Assembly (NCBI GenBank): GCA_017960065.1
Contig: JAGCZK010000018.1
Coordinates: forward strand, 1 to 12,762
Length of the DNA: 12,762 nt
Source of the DNA: Paludibacteraceae bacterium
Lineage (GTDB): Bacteria > Bacteroidota > Bacteroidia > Bacteroidales > Paludibacteraceae
Direction: 5' to 3'
Shown in pieces: positions 1-6,723 of the stretch (its first letter is position 1; each line of letters starts with the position of its first letter). A program made the position numbers and the translations under genes. Under the pieces are notes generated by a model. The model saw nothing but the letters and a program-made list of their open reading frames with translations, made no database searches and was not told the origin of the DNA.

Positions 1-108
1 ATGCCGATGTTCGGTCTGCTCGGTGTCGATTGGGCCTACGGATTCGACGAAGTCAACGGTTCGCGCAGCGGCAGCCAGTTCCACTTTGTCATCGGGCAGG
101 AGTTTTGA
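1..108 (+). CDS. bamA: BamA outer-membrane assembly factor, C-terminal end only
   Basis: Frame 1 is open from the window edge and ends in TGA at 106-108, giving the last 35 residues of a protein whose start lies outside the window. The ATG at base 1 is internal, not a start. The visible end reads like the last strands of a BamA/Omp85 barrel: a GLLGVDWAYGFDE stretch, then alternating hydrophobic residues closing on a terminal phenylalanine (FHFVIGQEF), which is the usual C-terminal signal of outer-membrane barrels. BamA inserts barrel proteins into the outer membrane. The downstream order of two ompH genes and murI is the usual Bacteroidota arrangement around bamA and supports the call more than this short fragment alone does. 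Confidence 0.8.
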   Translation: MPMFGLLGVDWAYGFDEVNGSRSGSQFHFVIGQEF

Positions 109-125
109 TAAATCATGAAAACAAA

Positions 126-159
126 TTGGACAGTTTCTTAAACCTTTTGCGTATCTTTG
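126..159 (+). promoter_or_regulatory. Possible Bacteroidota-type promoter for the ompH-ompH-murI genes
   Basis: TATCTTTG at 152-159 fits the Bacteroidota -7 consensus TAnnTTTG. A weak -33 candidate, TTGG at 126-129, lies 22 bases upstream, slightly longer than the usual 19-21. The predicted leader is about 30 bases. It sits in the 88-base gap after bamA, so ompH may be transcribed both from here and by read-through from bamA. Confidence 0.5.
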
Positions 160-196
160 CGTCAGTAAGGAGTGTTTAACCAAAACTAAAGATAAG

Positions 197-712
197 ATGA
201 AAAGAATATCCGTTTTATTGTGCACCCTCGTCGCCGCCATCATGGTCGGCCATGCACAAAAGTTCGCCCTGGTGGATATGGAGTACATCCTGAAAAATAT
301 CCCCGCTTTCGAATCGGCCTCGCAACAATTGGAACAAAGCGCCAAGAAATGGCAGAAAGAAATCGATGCCCTCAACGAAGAGGCCAACGTCCTGTACAAA
401 AACTATCAGGCCGAAATGGTCTTCTTGTCGGATGAGCAGAAAAAAGAGCGCGAACGTGAGATTTTGGCCAAGGAAACCGAAGCCAAAGAGTTGAAACGCA
501 CCTACTTCGGCAGCAACGGCGAGTTGTTCAAAAAACGCGAAAGCCTGATGCGCCCGATTCAGGAAGAGGTGTACAATGCCGTCAAAGACTTGTGCGAGAG
601 CAAAGGCTACCAACTGGTTCTCGACCGCGCTTCGGGCACCAACATCATCTTTGCCAACCCCGCCATCGACATCAGCGACGAAGTGCTCATCAAAATGGGC
701 TACGCCAAATAA
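197..712 (+). CDS. ompH: OmpH/Skp-family periplasmic chaperone (first copy)
   Basis: This 171-residue protein starts with a clear signal peptide: Lys-Arg, a hydrophobic stretch, and probable cleavage after GHA at residue 20. A long charged segment rich in Glu, Lys and Gln (about residues 38-120) should form the coiled-coil tentacles of the Skp/OmpH fold, and a C-terminal segment with a YQLVLDRASG stretch forms the body. The length is typical of the family. Skp-type proteins are trimeric periplasmic holdases that carry unfolded outer-membrane proteins towards the BAM complex, which fits the position directly after bamA. A second family member starts 35 bases downstream with no promoter visible between, so the two are probably co-transcribed. 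No strong Shine-Dalgarno precedes the ATG, which is normal in Bacteroidota. The assignment is firm at family level; the client range is unknown. Confidence 0.9.
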   Translation: MKRISVLLCTLVAAIMVGHAQKFALVDMEYILKNIPAFESASQQLEQSAKKWQKEIDALNEEANVLYKNYQAEMVFLSDEQKKEREREILAKETEAKELKRTYFGSNGELFKKRESLMRPIQEEVYNAVKDLCESKGYQLVLDRASGTNIIFANPAIDISDEVLIKMGYAK

Positions 713-747
713 ATCTTCAAATTTAGAAATCTCTTAACACCACACCA

Positions 748-1257
748 ATGAAAAAACTTTTACTCGCCATCGCCCTGGTTCTGCCCTTGAGCTTGATGGC
801 CCAAGATCTGAAAATCGGTTACATCAACCGTCAGGAGGTAATCAGCCTGATGCCCGAAGCGGAGGCTGCCATGAAACAACTCGAAGACATGAACCTCAAA
901 TACAGCCAGCAAGGCAAGGCGTTGCAGGAAGAAATGCAACGCAAATATCAGGAATACCAAGACTATCAGGCCCAACCCGATGCCGACGAAAACATCCTGA
1001 AATACAAGGAATCGGAATTGATGCGTTTGCAACAAAGCCTGCAGGAGTTTAGCCAAAACGCCCAACAGACCCTCGAAAAGAAACAACAGGAACTGATGGC
1101 TCCGATTTTGGACAAGCTGCAAGTGGCCCTGAAACAAGTGGGCGACGAAAACGGTTTCCTGTACATCATCGACAACACGGCCGACATCCTTCCGTACATT
1201 TCGCCGAAGGCCATCAACGTGCTGCCTCTGGTCAAAAAAGCGCTCAATCTGAAATAA
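748..1257 (+). CDS. ompH: OmpH/Skp-family periplasmic chaperone (second copy)
   Basis: This 169-residue protein has a classic signal peptide with probable cleavage after LMA at residue 18. The mature start, with its KIGYINRQEV stretch, matches the opening strand of OmpH/Skp proteins. A Gln/Glu/Lys-rich coiled-coil region follows (about 37-115), then a C-terminal body segment (FLYIIDNT). It is a diverged paralogue of the gene just upstream: same size and layout, but clearly different sequence. It likely acts as a periplasmic chaperone for outer-membrane proteins on their way to BamA. Only 12 bases separate its stop from the murI start, so it is almost certainly in one transcript with murI. Whether the two OmpH copies form mixed trimers or serve different clients cannot be read from the sequence. 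Confidence 0.9.
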   Translation: MKKLLLAIALVLPLSLMAQDLKIGYINRQEVISLMPEAEAAMKQLEDMNLKYSQQGKALQEEMQRKYQEYQDYQAQPDADENILKYKESELMRLQQSLQEFSQNAQQTLEKKQQELMAPILDKLQVALKQVGDENGFLYIIDNTADILPYISPKAINVLPLVKKALNLK

Positions 1258-1269
1258 CATCGAACCACA

Positions 1270-2094
1270 ATGGCCTCCAAACAAGTCATCGGCGTATTTG
1301 ATTCGGGCTATGGGGGCCTGACTATTTTACAAGAAATCCGGGCATTGCTTCCGCAATACGACTATGTGTATTTGGGAGACAATGCCCGGACTCCGTATGG
1401 CAACCGCTCGTTCGAAGTGGTGTATCAGTTCACCCGACAGGCGGTGCTCAAACTCTTTGAAATGCAGTGCCAACTGGTGATTCTGGCCTGCAATACGGCT
1501 TCGGCCAAGGCCCTGCGCACCATCCAGCAGCACGATTTGCCGGCGCTCGGCAGCGACAAGCGTGTGCTGGGCATCATCCGCCCCACCACCGAAATGATCG
1601 GCAGCCTGACCAAGACCCGCCACGTCGGCCTGCTCGGCACCGAAGGCACCATCAGTTCGGGTTCGTACGGCATGGAAACCCGCAAGCTCTTCCCCGACAT
1701 TGTGCTGACCGGCCAAGCCTGCCCCATGTGGGTGCCGCTGGTCGAAAACGGTGAGGCCGCCAGCGACGGAGCCGACTATTTTGTGCGGCAATACATCGAC
1801 GCCCTGCTGCAAAAGGACCCCGACATCGACCTGGTCGTGCTGGCCTGCACCCACTACCCCCTGCTCTACGACAAAATCCGCCGCTACCTGCCCGGACACA
1901 TCCAAATTGTCAACCAGGGCCCGCTCGTGGCCCACAGTCTGCAAGACTACCTGCAACGCCATCAGGAAATCGCCCAAAACTTGGGGCAAAACGGCCGCTG
2001 CGCCTACTACACCACCGAGCAGTCGGACAAGTTTGCCCGCTCGGCATCGGTCTTCCTGCAACGCTCCGTTCAGGCCTCCCATCTTGACATTTAA
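1270..2094 (+). CDS. murI: Glutamate racemase MurI
   Basis: The 274-residue product interconverts L- and D-glutamate, supplying D-Glu for the peptidoglycan stem peptide in the cytoplasm. The N-terminal GVFDSGYGGLT motif (residues 8-18) carries the conserved Asp-Ser pair. The two catalytic cysteines of this cofactor-independent racemase family are present in their usual contexts: Cys74 in ILACNTASA and Cys193 in LACTHYPLL. The YLGDNARTPYG segment (34-44) is also characteristic. Length is normal and no key residue is missing. It is the last gene of the bamA-ompH-ompH-murI run, and a likely terminator begins at its stop codon. The ATG at 1270 directly precedes the conserved N-terminal strand, so the start is secure. 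Confidence 0.95.
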   Translation: MASKQVIGVFDSGYGGLTILQEIRALLPQYDYVYLGDNARTPYGNRSFEVVYQFTRQAVLKLFEMQCQLVILACNTASAKALRTIQQHDLPALGSDKRVLGIIRPTTEMIGSLTKTRHVGLLGTEGTISSGSYGMETRKLFPDIVLTGQACPMWVPLVENGEAASDGADYFVRQYIDALLQKDPDIDLVVLACTHYPLLYDKIRRYLPGHIQIVNQGPLVAHSLQDYLQRHQEIAQNLGQNGRCAYYTTEQSDKFARSASVFLQRSVQASHLDI

Positions 2095-2145
2095 GCACTT
2101 CGGCAAAACTTTTGCACGAAAAGTCGGTGCTTTTTCTTTCGTTTT
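2093..2145 (+). terminator. Likely intrinsic terminator after murI
   Basis: AAGCAC at 2093-2098 pairs with GTGCTT at 2127-2132. Inside this, ACTTTT (2108-2113) pairs with AAAAGT (2119-2124) around a 5-base loop, with an uneven internal loop between the two stems. A T-rich tract (2131-2146, interrupted by a few C and G) follows directly. The hairpin begins inside the murI TAA codon. It would separate the bamA-murI transcript from typA. Confidence 0.6.
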
Positions 2146-2167
2146 TGGCTGATGTTTACTACCTTTG
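2137..2167 (+). promoter_or_regulatory. Bacteroidota-type promoter for typA-folK
   Basis: TACCTTTG at 2160-2167 is a perfect -7 box (TAnnTTTG). A one-mismatch -33 box, TTTC at 2137-2140, lies 19 bases upstream, within the normal range. Initiation about 6 bases past the -7 box would give a leader of roughly 15 bases before the typA ATG at 2189. The -33 candidate overlaps the T-tract of the preceding terminator, so the terminator and promoter are packed into under 100 bases. Confidence 0.65.
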
Positions 2168-2188
2168 CACCCGCAAAAACAGAGACTC

Positions 2189-4000
2189 ATGCAAGACATT
2201 CGAAACATCGCCATCATTGCGCACGTTGACCACGGAAAAACCACGTTAGTTGATAAAATGCTGATTGCCGGCTCGCTCTTCAAAGAACACGAAAAGGCCG
2301 GTGAGCTGATTCTCGACAACAACGACCTCGAACGCGAGCGTGGCATCACGATTGTTTCGAAAAACGTGTCCATCAATTACAAAGGCACCAAAATCAACAT
2401 CATCGACACCCCGGGGCACTCCGATTTCGGCGGCGAGGTGGAGCGTGTGTTGAACATGGCCGACGGCGTGCTGCTGCTGGTCGATGCCTTCGAAGGCCCG
2501 ATGCCGCAAACCCGTTTCGTCTTGCAGAAGGCCATCGAAATCGGACTGAAGCCCATTGTGGTAATCAACAAGGTGGACAAGCCCAACTGCCGCCCCGACG
2601 AGGTGCAGGAGGCCGTGTTCGACCTGATGTGCAACCTCGACGCCACCGAAGAGCAGCTCGACTTTCCGACGCTTTACGGCTCAGCCAAACAGAACTGGAT
2701 GTCGGAAGACTGGCACCAGCAAACCGACAACATCCTGCCGCTGCTCGACGCCATCGTCAAATACATTCCGGCCCCGACCCGCTTGGAAGGAACGGTACAG
2801 ATGCTCATCACCTCGCTCGACTACTCGTCGTATGTGGGCCGCATCGCCATCGGCCGCGTACACCGCGGCACCCTCAAAGAGAATACCGACGTCATGCTGG
2901 TCAAGCGCGACGGCAGCCGCGTCAAATGCCGCATCAAGGAATTGCAGGTGTTCGACGGATTCGGACGCGCCAAAGTGTCGCAAGTGGAATCGGGCGAAAT
3001 CTGCGCCCTCATCGGTGTCGATAAATTCGATATCGGCGACAGCATCTGCGATGTGGAGAATCCCGAACCGCTTCCGCCGATTGCCATCGACGAGCCGACC
3101 ATGAGCATGGTGTTCACCATCAACAACTCGCCTTTCTTCGGCAAAGACGGCAAATACGTGACCTCGCGCCACATCCACGAGCGTCTGGTAAAGGAATTGG
3201 ACAAGAACCTGGCCCTACGCGTGGTCAAAGAAGAGCACAGTGATGTATGGCACGTTTACGGCCGCGGCGTACTGCACTTGTCGGTCCTCATCGAAACCAT
3301 GCGCCGCGAAGGCTACGAACTGCAAGTCGGCCAGCCGCAGGTCATCATCAAGGAAATTGACGGACAAAAATGCGAGCCGATCGAACAGCTGACAGTCAAC
3401 GTTCCCGAAGAGTTTTCGGGCAAGGTCATCGAAATGGTGTCGAACCGCAAGGGCGAGATGCTCAACATGACCGCCAAAAACGACCGCATCCACCTCGAGT
3501 TTGAGATTCCGTCGCGCGGCATCATCGGCTTGCGCACAAACATCCTGACCGCCACCACCGGCGAGGCCGTCATGGCCCACCGCTTCATCAAATACGCCCC
3601 GTTCAAAGGCGAAATCGAACGCCGGACCAACGGCTCCATCATTGCCATGGAAAGCGGTACGGCCTTTGCCTACGCCCTCGACAAACTGCAAGACCGCGGC
3701 AAATTCTTCATCTATCCGCAAGAAGAAGTTTATGCCGGTCAAGTGGTGGGCGAACACTGCAAGGAAGGCGACCTGGTGGTCAACGTCACCAAATCGAAGA
3801 AACTGACCAACATGCGTGCGTCCGGTTCCGATGACAAGGTCAAACTGGCTCCGCCCATTGTGTTGAGCCTCGAAGAAGCCTTGGAATACATCAAAGAGGA
3901 CGAATATGTGGAAGTGACGCCGCACGCCATGCGCCTGCGCAAGATCATCCTCGACGAACTCGAGCGCAAACGCGCCGCTAACCGCAGCCAACAGGCATAA
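2189..4000 (+). CDS. typA: Ribosome-associated translational GTPase TypA/BipA
   Basis: The 603-residue product is a ribosome-binding GTPase of the EF-G/LepA superfamily that helps ribosome assembly and adaptation to stress or cold. All GTPase motifs are present: G1 AHVDHGKTT (residues 11-19), RGIT in the G2 switch (51-54), DTPGH (73-77), NKVD (127-130) and GSAK (164-167). Beta-barrel, EF-G-like and TypA-specific C-terminal segments follow, and the total length is normal. I chose the ATG at 2189. An in-frame TTG at 2165 would add 8 residues, but it lies inside the predicted -7 promoter box and the family begins at about this methionine. folK follows after 3 bases, so the two are probably translated from one mRNA. 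Confidence 0.95.
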   Translation: MQDIRNIAIIAHVDHGKTTLVDKMLIAGSLFKEHEKAGELILDNNDLERERGITIVSKNVSINYKGTKINIIDTPGHSDFGGEVERVLNMADGVLLLVDAFEGPMPQTRFVLQKAIEIGLKPIVVINKVDKPNCRPDEVQEAVFDLMCNLDATEEQLDFPTLYGSAKQNWMSEDWHQQTDNILPLLDAIVKYIPAPTRLEGTVQMLITSLDYSSYVGRIAIGRVHRGTLKENTDVMLVKRDGSRVKCRIKELQVFDGFGRAKVSQVESGEICALIGVDKFDIGDSICDVENPEPLPPIAIDEPTMSMVFTINNSPFFGKDGKYVTSRHIHERLVKELDKNLALRVVKEEHSDVWHVYGRGVLHLSVLIETMRREGYELQVGQPQVIIKEIDGQKCEPIEQLTVNVPEEFSGKVIEMVSNRKGEMLNMTAKNDRIHLEFEIPSRGIIGLRTNILTATTGEAVMAHRFIKYAPFKGEIERRTNGSIIAMESGTAFAYALDKLQDRGKFFIYPQEEVYAGQVVGEHCKEGDLVVNVTKSKKLTNMRASGSDDKVKLAPPIVLSLEEALEYIKEDEYVEVTPHAMRLRKIILDELERKRAANRSQQA

Positions 4001-4003
4001 GGC

Positions 4004-4495
4004 ATGCTGCACACCGTTTATTTGGGACTTGGCAGCAACCTCGGCGACAGAGCCAGCCTGCTGCAACAGGCCGAAGACCTGCTGAGAAGGAATGTCGGCC
4101 CCATCACGGCCCGCTCAAAGCAGTACGAAACAGCGCCCGAAGGGTTTGAATCGACGAACAATTTTTTGAACATGGTCGTGCGGATAGAAACGGTGCTGAA
4201 CCCCCAGTTTCTGCGTCGCGCCACCGAAGACATCGAACGCCGGTTGGGGCGTAGCCAAAAAAGCCGCAACGGGGTCTATCACGACCGCACCATCGATATC
4301 GACATCCTGTACTACGACCAACGGGTTTACCGTTATTGCGGGCTGGTACTACCCCATCCGCGTCTGCACGAACGGCAATTCGTGCTCAAACCGCTGTGCG
4401 ACATCGCCCCCGACGAACTCCACCCGGGGCTGGGCAAGACCAATCGGCAGCTGCTGCGCGCCCTGAACCGAAAGGCCAATCAAAAAAAGCTTTAG
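4004..4495 (+). CDS. folK: 6-hydroxymethyl-7,8-dihydropterin pyrophosphokinase FolK
   Basis: The 163-residue cytoplasmic enzyme transfers pyrophosphate from ATP to 6-hydroxymethyl-dihydropterin, the step before dihydropteroate synthase in folate synthesis. Family hallmarks are visible: the N-terminal GLGSNLGDR (residues 8-16), the YETAPEGF stretch (41-48), the metal-binding Asp pair in DRTIDIDIL (Asp98 and Asp100), and the HPRLHERQFVLKPL block (118-131). The length is that of a stand-alone HPPK. It lies 3 bases after typA, suggesting co-transcription or translational coupling; I see no functional link beyond that. Its last four bases overlap the ancestral 3' end of the convergent barrel pseudogene. 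No T-tailed terminator is visible after its stop. Confidence 0.93.
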   Translation: MLHTVYLGLGSNLGDRASLLQQAEDLLRRNVGPITARSKQYETAPEGFESTNNFLNMVVRIETVLNPQFLRRATEDIERRLGRSQKSRNGVYHDRTIDIDILYYDQRVYRYCGLVLPHPRLHERQFVLKPLCDIAPDELHPGLGKTNRQLLRALNRKANQKKL

Positions 4496-5055
4496 TCAAA
4501 ACGATAACGGATGCCGAGGCAGAGTGAGCCCTCGAACAAACCTCCGTAGTTGAAGGCCGACCAGGGTTGGCCGGACTCCTTTTCGCCGACGGCAGGGCCG
4601 ATGTACGGACGCCAATCGACCGACAATTACAAGGGGATCTCAAAGTTGTACTCGAAACAGAAACGGCCCGCGACCCCCAAGGTTCCCGAGAATTCTGAGG
4701 GAGAACCATATCCGGTATGCGTATCGTAGGCACGGTCGCCCACCTCGCTCAGACCGATATAATACCCGTGGTGCAACCAATTGACACCGGCGCCAAAACC
4801 GACACCTGCCAAGAAATTCCACGAACCCTTGTATTGCCACGAAGTCAGCGGGAATACCCAGTCGTAGGTAAAGACCACTTCGGCACCATTGTAAAAAGCC
4901 GGGAAATCAACATCCAAGTCGATTACATTGCCCCGTTCTACCGTGTGTTGGTAGGAAAATCCGACCCCATCGCCCAAACGGGCGCCGATGGCGCGAGGTT
5001 GGGCAAACACGGCCAAACTGCAAAACAGAAGAGGTACGAACAGCCAGTGTTTCAT
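4492..5055 (-). pseudogene. Outer-membrane beta-barrel protein gene with an in-frame nonsense codon
   Basis: From the ATG at 5053-5055 the frame gives a signal peptide (probable cleavage after residue 18, VFA|QP) and a barrel-like protein. It stops at TAA (4627-4629) after 142 residues, ending FNFEIPL-like (FEIPL). Past that stop the same frame stays open for 44 more residues to a second TAA at 4492-4494. This tail aligns well with the adjacent paralogue: LSVDWRP then IGP just after the stop, and CLGIRYRF against CLGVRYKF at the end. The neighbour has a CAG (Gln) codon where this gene has TAA, so a single C-to-T change in an ancestral CAA explains it. Without the last strands and the C-terminal aromatic signal, the short product is unlikely to insert properly. 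A 160-residue reading from 5109 is possible, but it would put 18 residues before the signal peptide. A sequencing error at one base would give the same picture. Confidence 0.8.
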
Positions 5056-5068
5056 GTGCAATGAGTTA

Positions 5069-5106
5069 AAAAAATACGACCCACGCGCCGGCCGGCACAT
5101 GGGTCG
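5069..5106 (-). terminator. Strong intrinsic terminator on the minus strand
   Basis: Read on the minus strand, CGACCCAUGUGCC (5106-5094) pairs with GGCGCGUGGGUCG (5089-5077) as 13 continuous pairs, including two G-U pairs, around a GGCC loop. A run of T follows at once (5075, 5074-5069). On the plus strand the two G-U positions become C-A mismatches and there is no T-run, so the element works in one direction only. It lies 17 bases after the stop of the intact barrel gene and upstream of the broken paralogue. Confidence 0.85.
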
Positions 5107-5122
5107 CAAATGGGTTCAACAT

Positions 5123-5662
5123 TTAGAATTTGTAGCGTACGCCCAAGCAAACCGAGTACATGCCGTCGTCATAGAAACGAACCGGGTTGATTACATCAGG
5201 ATCGGCACCCAAAAGGATTTGCGGACCGATTACCGGACGCCAGTCAACCGACAACTGCAGCGGGAACCAGAAGTTGTACTCCACACCGATACGGCCGGCA
5301 ACACCGAAACCAATACGGTTGTAGCCGTATTTGGCCACATAGCCATAGCCATCATAATCATAATAATAGTCGCGATACAGGCTCCAGCCGAAACCTGCGG
5401 CGCCACCGACACCTACATACCAATTCCATTCACCTTTGTGTTCCCACGACGAGATGTTGAAAATCCAATCATAAGTAACAGCGGCTTGAACACCGGTGAA
5501 ACCGTTCAAACCAGCGTCGATCGACAACATGTTGTCGCCAAGGCCGTGCTCATACGAAAATTCCACACCATAGCCCAAACGTCCACCGATAGCACGGGGT
5601 TGTGCAACTGCAGCCACAAAACCGGCCACCATCAAGGCAGCCAAAACTACTAACTTTTTCAT
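5123..5662 (-). CDS. Small outer-membrane beta-barrel protein, function unknown
   Basis: The 179-residue product has a signal peptide (Lys-Lys, hydrophobic core, probable cleavage after AVA at residue 20). The mature part alternates Gly/aromatic strand-like segments, such as GGRLGYGVEFSYEH and GRIGVEYNFWFPLQL, and ends YKF with the C-terminal aromatic typical of barrels. Its size fits an 8-strand barrel. A Tyr/Asp-rich stretch at residues 98-114 (YYYDYDGYGY) is probably a surface loop. It is a tandem paralogue of the broken gene downstream. The ATG at 5662 is chosen because it directly precedes the signal peptide; a reading from 5722 would add 20 residues and begin within the predicted -7 box. 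It has its own promoter and terminator, so it is probably a single-gene transcript. The exact role cannot be stated. Confidence 0.85.
   Translation of the reverse strand: MKKLVVLAALMVAGFVAAVAQPRAIGGRLGYGVEFSYEHGLGDNMLSIDAGLNGFTGVQAAVTYDWIFNISSWEHKGEWNWYVGVGGAAGFGWSLYRDYYYDYDGYGYVAKYGYNRIGFGVAGRIGVEYNFWFPLQLSVDWRPVIGPQILLGADPDVINPVRFYDDGMYSVCLGVRYKF
5338..5369. repeat. Short degenerate repeat coding for a Tyr/Asp-rich loop
   Basis: A low-complexity run of CATAGC and CATAAT-like units lies within the intact barrel gene. On the minus strand it encodes the YYYDYDGYGY part of a presumed surface loop (residues 99-108). The units are imperfect and too short to call a phase-variable tract. Confidence 0.4.
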
Positions 5663-5719
5663 TCTTGATTTGTTTATTGATTTATAACTGTTTTTTAGTT
5701 TGATCACTCCAATTCGCCG

Positions 5720-5749
5720 CAAAGGTATAAAATTCCTTTGAAACTCAAG
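5720..5749 (-). promoter_or_regulatory. Bacteroidota-type promoter for the barrel gene
   Basis: On the minus strand TACCTTTG (5727-5720) is a perfect -7 box, identical to the one before typA. A -33-like CTTG (5749-5746) sits 18 bases upstream. The expected leader is about 50 bases, long enough to hold a stabilising 5' untranslated region, as is common for abundant outer-membrane proteins. The promoter lies in the short gap after glsB. Confidence 0.65.
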
Positions 5750-5767
5750 ACTTCCTGACGATTATTT

Positions 5768-6712
5768 TTACTTGCGCGCTTTCAATTCCTCCAGGTAGGT
5801 ATCGATATGGCGTTGCTTCTTCTCCTCATAAATCTCGTTGAGCGGAACCAGGATGCCGCATTCGATCACTTCGCCGAACGAGTGGCAGACGGCCGAGCCG
5901 AAATAGCGCATCTTGGGCGACAAGCCCATATAGGCATTGACCAAGGGAGGAACGTTCACGCCAAGGGCCCGCACTTCGCGGTTGAGGATTTTGTAGTTTT
6001 CCTTGAAATCCTCGAAGGGGAACAAGGCCTCGGCTTCGCCCGGAGTCATCACTTGGGGGAAAGGCTGCTTCGCACTGACCAGCCCCTCCGTATCTTGAAA
6101 CTGCTTGGCCAAAAACCCGAAGATCAGATCGCGGGCAGCACCATTGTAACTGGGATACAGCGTCATTTTTCCGAAACAATACTTCATTTGGGGATGATTG
6201 ACAAAAACCGCCCCGAGGCCGTCCCAAAGGTTGTCGAGGGCGAACAGGCTCTTTGCCCCCATCTTGGTGGATTGGTAATCAGGTTGCACAAACGAGCGTC
6301 CGAGCTCCACGGTATAGGGCAGGTAATCGCGGATGAAGCGGTCGGAGAATTCAAGTATTTCACCCGTGCACAAATTAGGCTGACCGTCAGGCAGGAAGCC
6401 CACCGTATTGCCAAAAATATAGCGGTATCCGCCAAGGATTTCTTCGGCTTGCGCATCCCAAACAAACAATTGGATGTAGGGATTCTCCATGGTATCGAAC
6501 TCGTCGAGGTCCATCTCCTTGCCGGTACCTCCGCTCGACGCGCGGAAGGTGATCTCGCGCAAACGGGCGATCTCGCGCATGCAGTTGGGCATTTGCGCCG
6601 CGGTTCCGCAATAGATTTCGTTGCCACCCTTGTTGGTGTGGCGCAAAAAGCGCTCTGGGGTAAGTTCGGCCTTGATCAGCGCACGGTCAACACGGGGAAT
6701 AATTTCTTGCAT
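5768..6712 (-). CDS. glsB: GNAT-type glycine N-acyltransferase, GlsB-like
   Basis: The 314-residue product resembles the OlsB/hemolysin-like acyltransferase family (GNAT fold), often annotated simply as hemolysin or GNAT. Visible family features are the LREITFR segment (51-57), a short GGYRYIFG strand (94-101), and ELGRSFVQP (136-144), the acyl-donor-binding signature seen in OlsB-type enzymes. In Bacteroides thetaiotaomicron GlsB N-acylates glycine with a 3-hydroxy fatty acid to give commendamide, and GlsA then adds a second acyl chain. The upstream gene here is a GlsA-like acyltransferase whose stop lies 11 bases before this start, which strengthens the call. Substrate choice (glycine, serine or ornithine) is inferred from lineage and pairing, not read from residues. 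The ATG at 6712 is preferred over in-frame codons up to 6763, which would overlap glsA. Confidence 0.8.
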   Translation of the reverse strand: MQEIIPRVDRALIKAELTPERFLRHTNKGGNEIYCGTAAQMPNCMREIARLREITFRASSGGTGKEMDLDEFDTMENPYIQLFVWDAQAEEILGGYRYIFGNTVGFLPDGQPNLCTGEILEFSDRFIRDYLPYTVELGRSFVQPDYQSTKMGAKSLFALDNLWDGLGAVFVNHPQMKYCFGKMTLYPSYNGAARDLIFGFLAKQFQDTEGLVSAKQPFPQVMTPGEAEALFPFEDFKENYKILNREVRALGVNVPPLVNAYMGLSPKMRYFGSAVCHSFGEVIECGILVPLNEIYEEKKQRHIDTYLEELKARK

Positions 6713-6723
6713 ATTGTTGTCAT

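Noticed and set aside
115..141. Tiny open frame of 8 codons after bamA
   Set aside because: It is too short, has no homology-like features, and lies in the predicted promoter region.
1327..2376. Minus-strand open frame (349 codons) opposite murI and typA
   Set aside because: It is antisense to two clear genes and spans a terminator and promoter; no domain is visible.
4515..4535. Small imperfect hairpin after folK (CGAGGC...GCCCTCG)
   Set aside because: It has a bulge and no T-run on the plus strand, so it does not qualify as a terminator; it lies within the old coding tail of the barrel pseudogene.
4627..4629. TAA as a recoded or read-through codon
   Set aside because: TAA is used as a normal stop for many genes in the window (murI, typA, mraZ, both ompH) and no recoding signal is visible, so simple nonsense mutation or base error is more likely.
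4988..5653. Plus-strand open frame (221 codons) across both barrel genes
   Set aside because: The minus strand carries signal peptides, paralogy, a promoter and a terminator in this region. The plus frame runs through the terminator hairpin and shows no protein-like features.
5723..5767. Possible terminator after glsB
   Set aside because: Only short scattered complementarity and no stable stem with a T-tract; the region is better explained as the promoter of the barrel gene.
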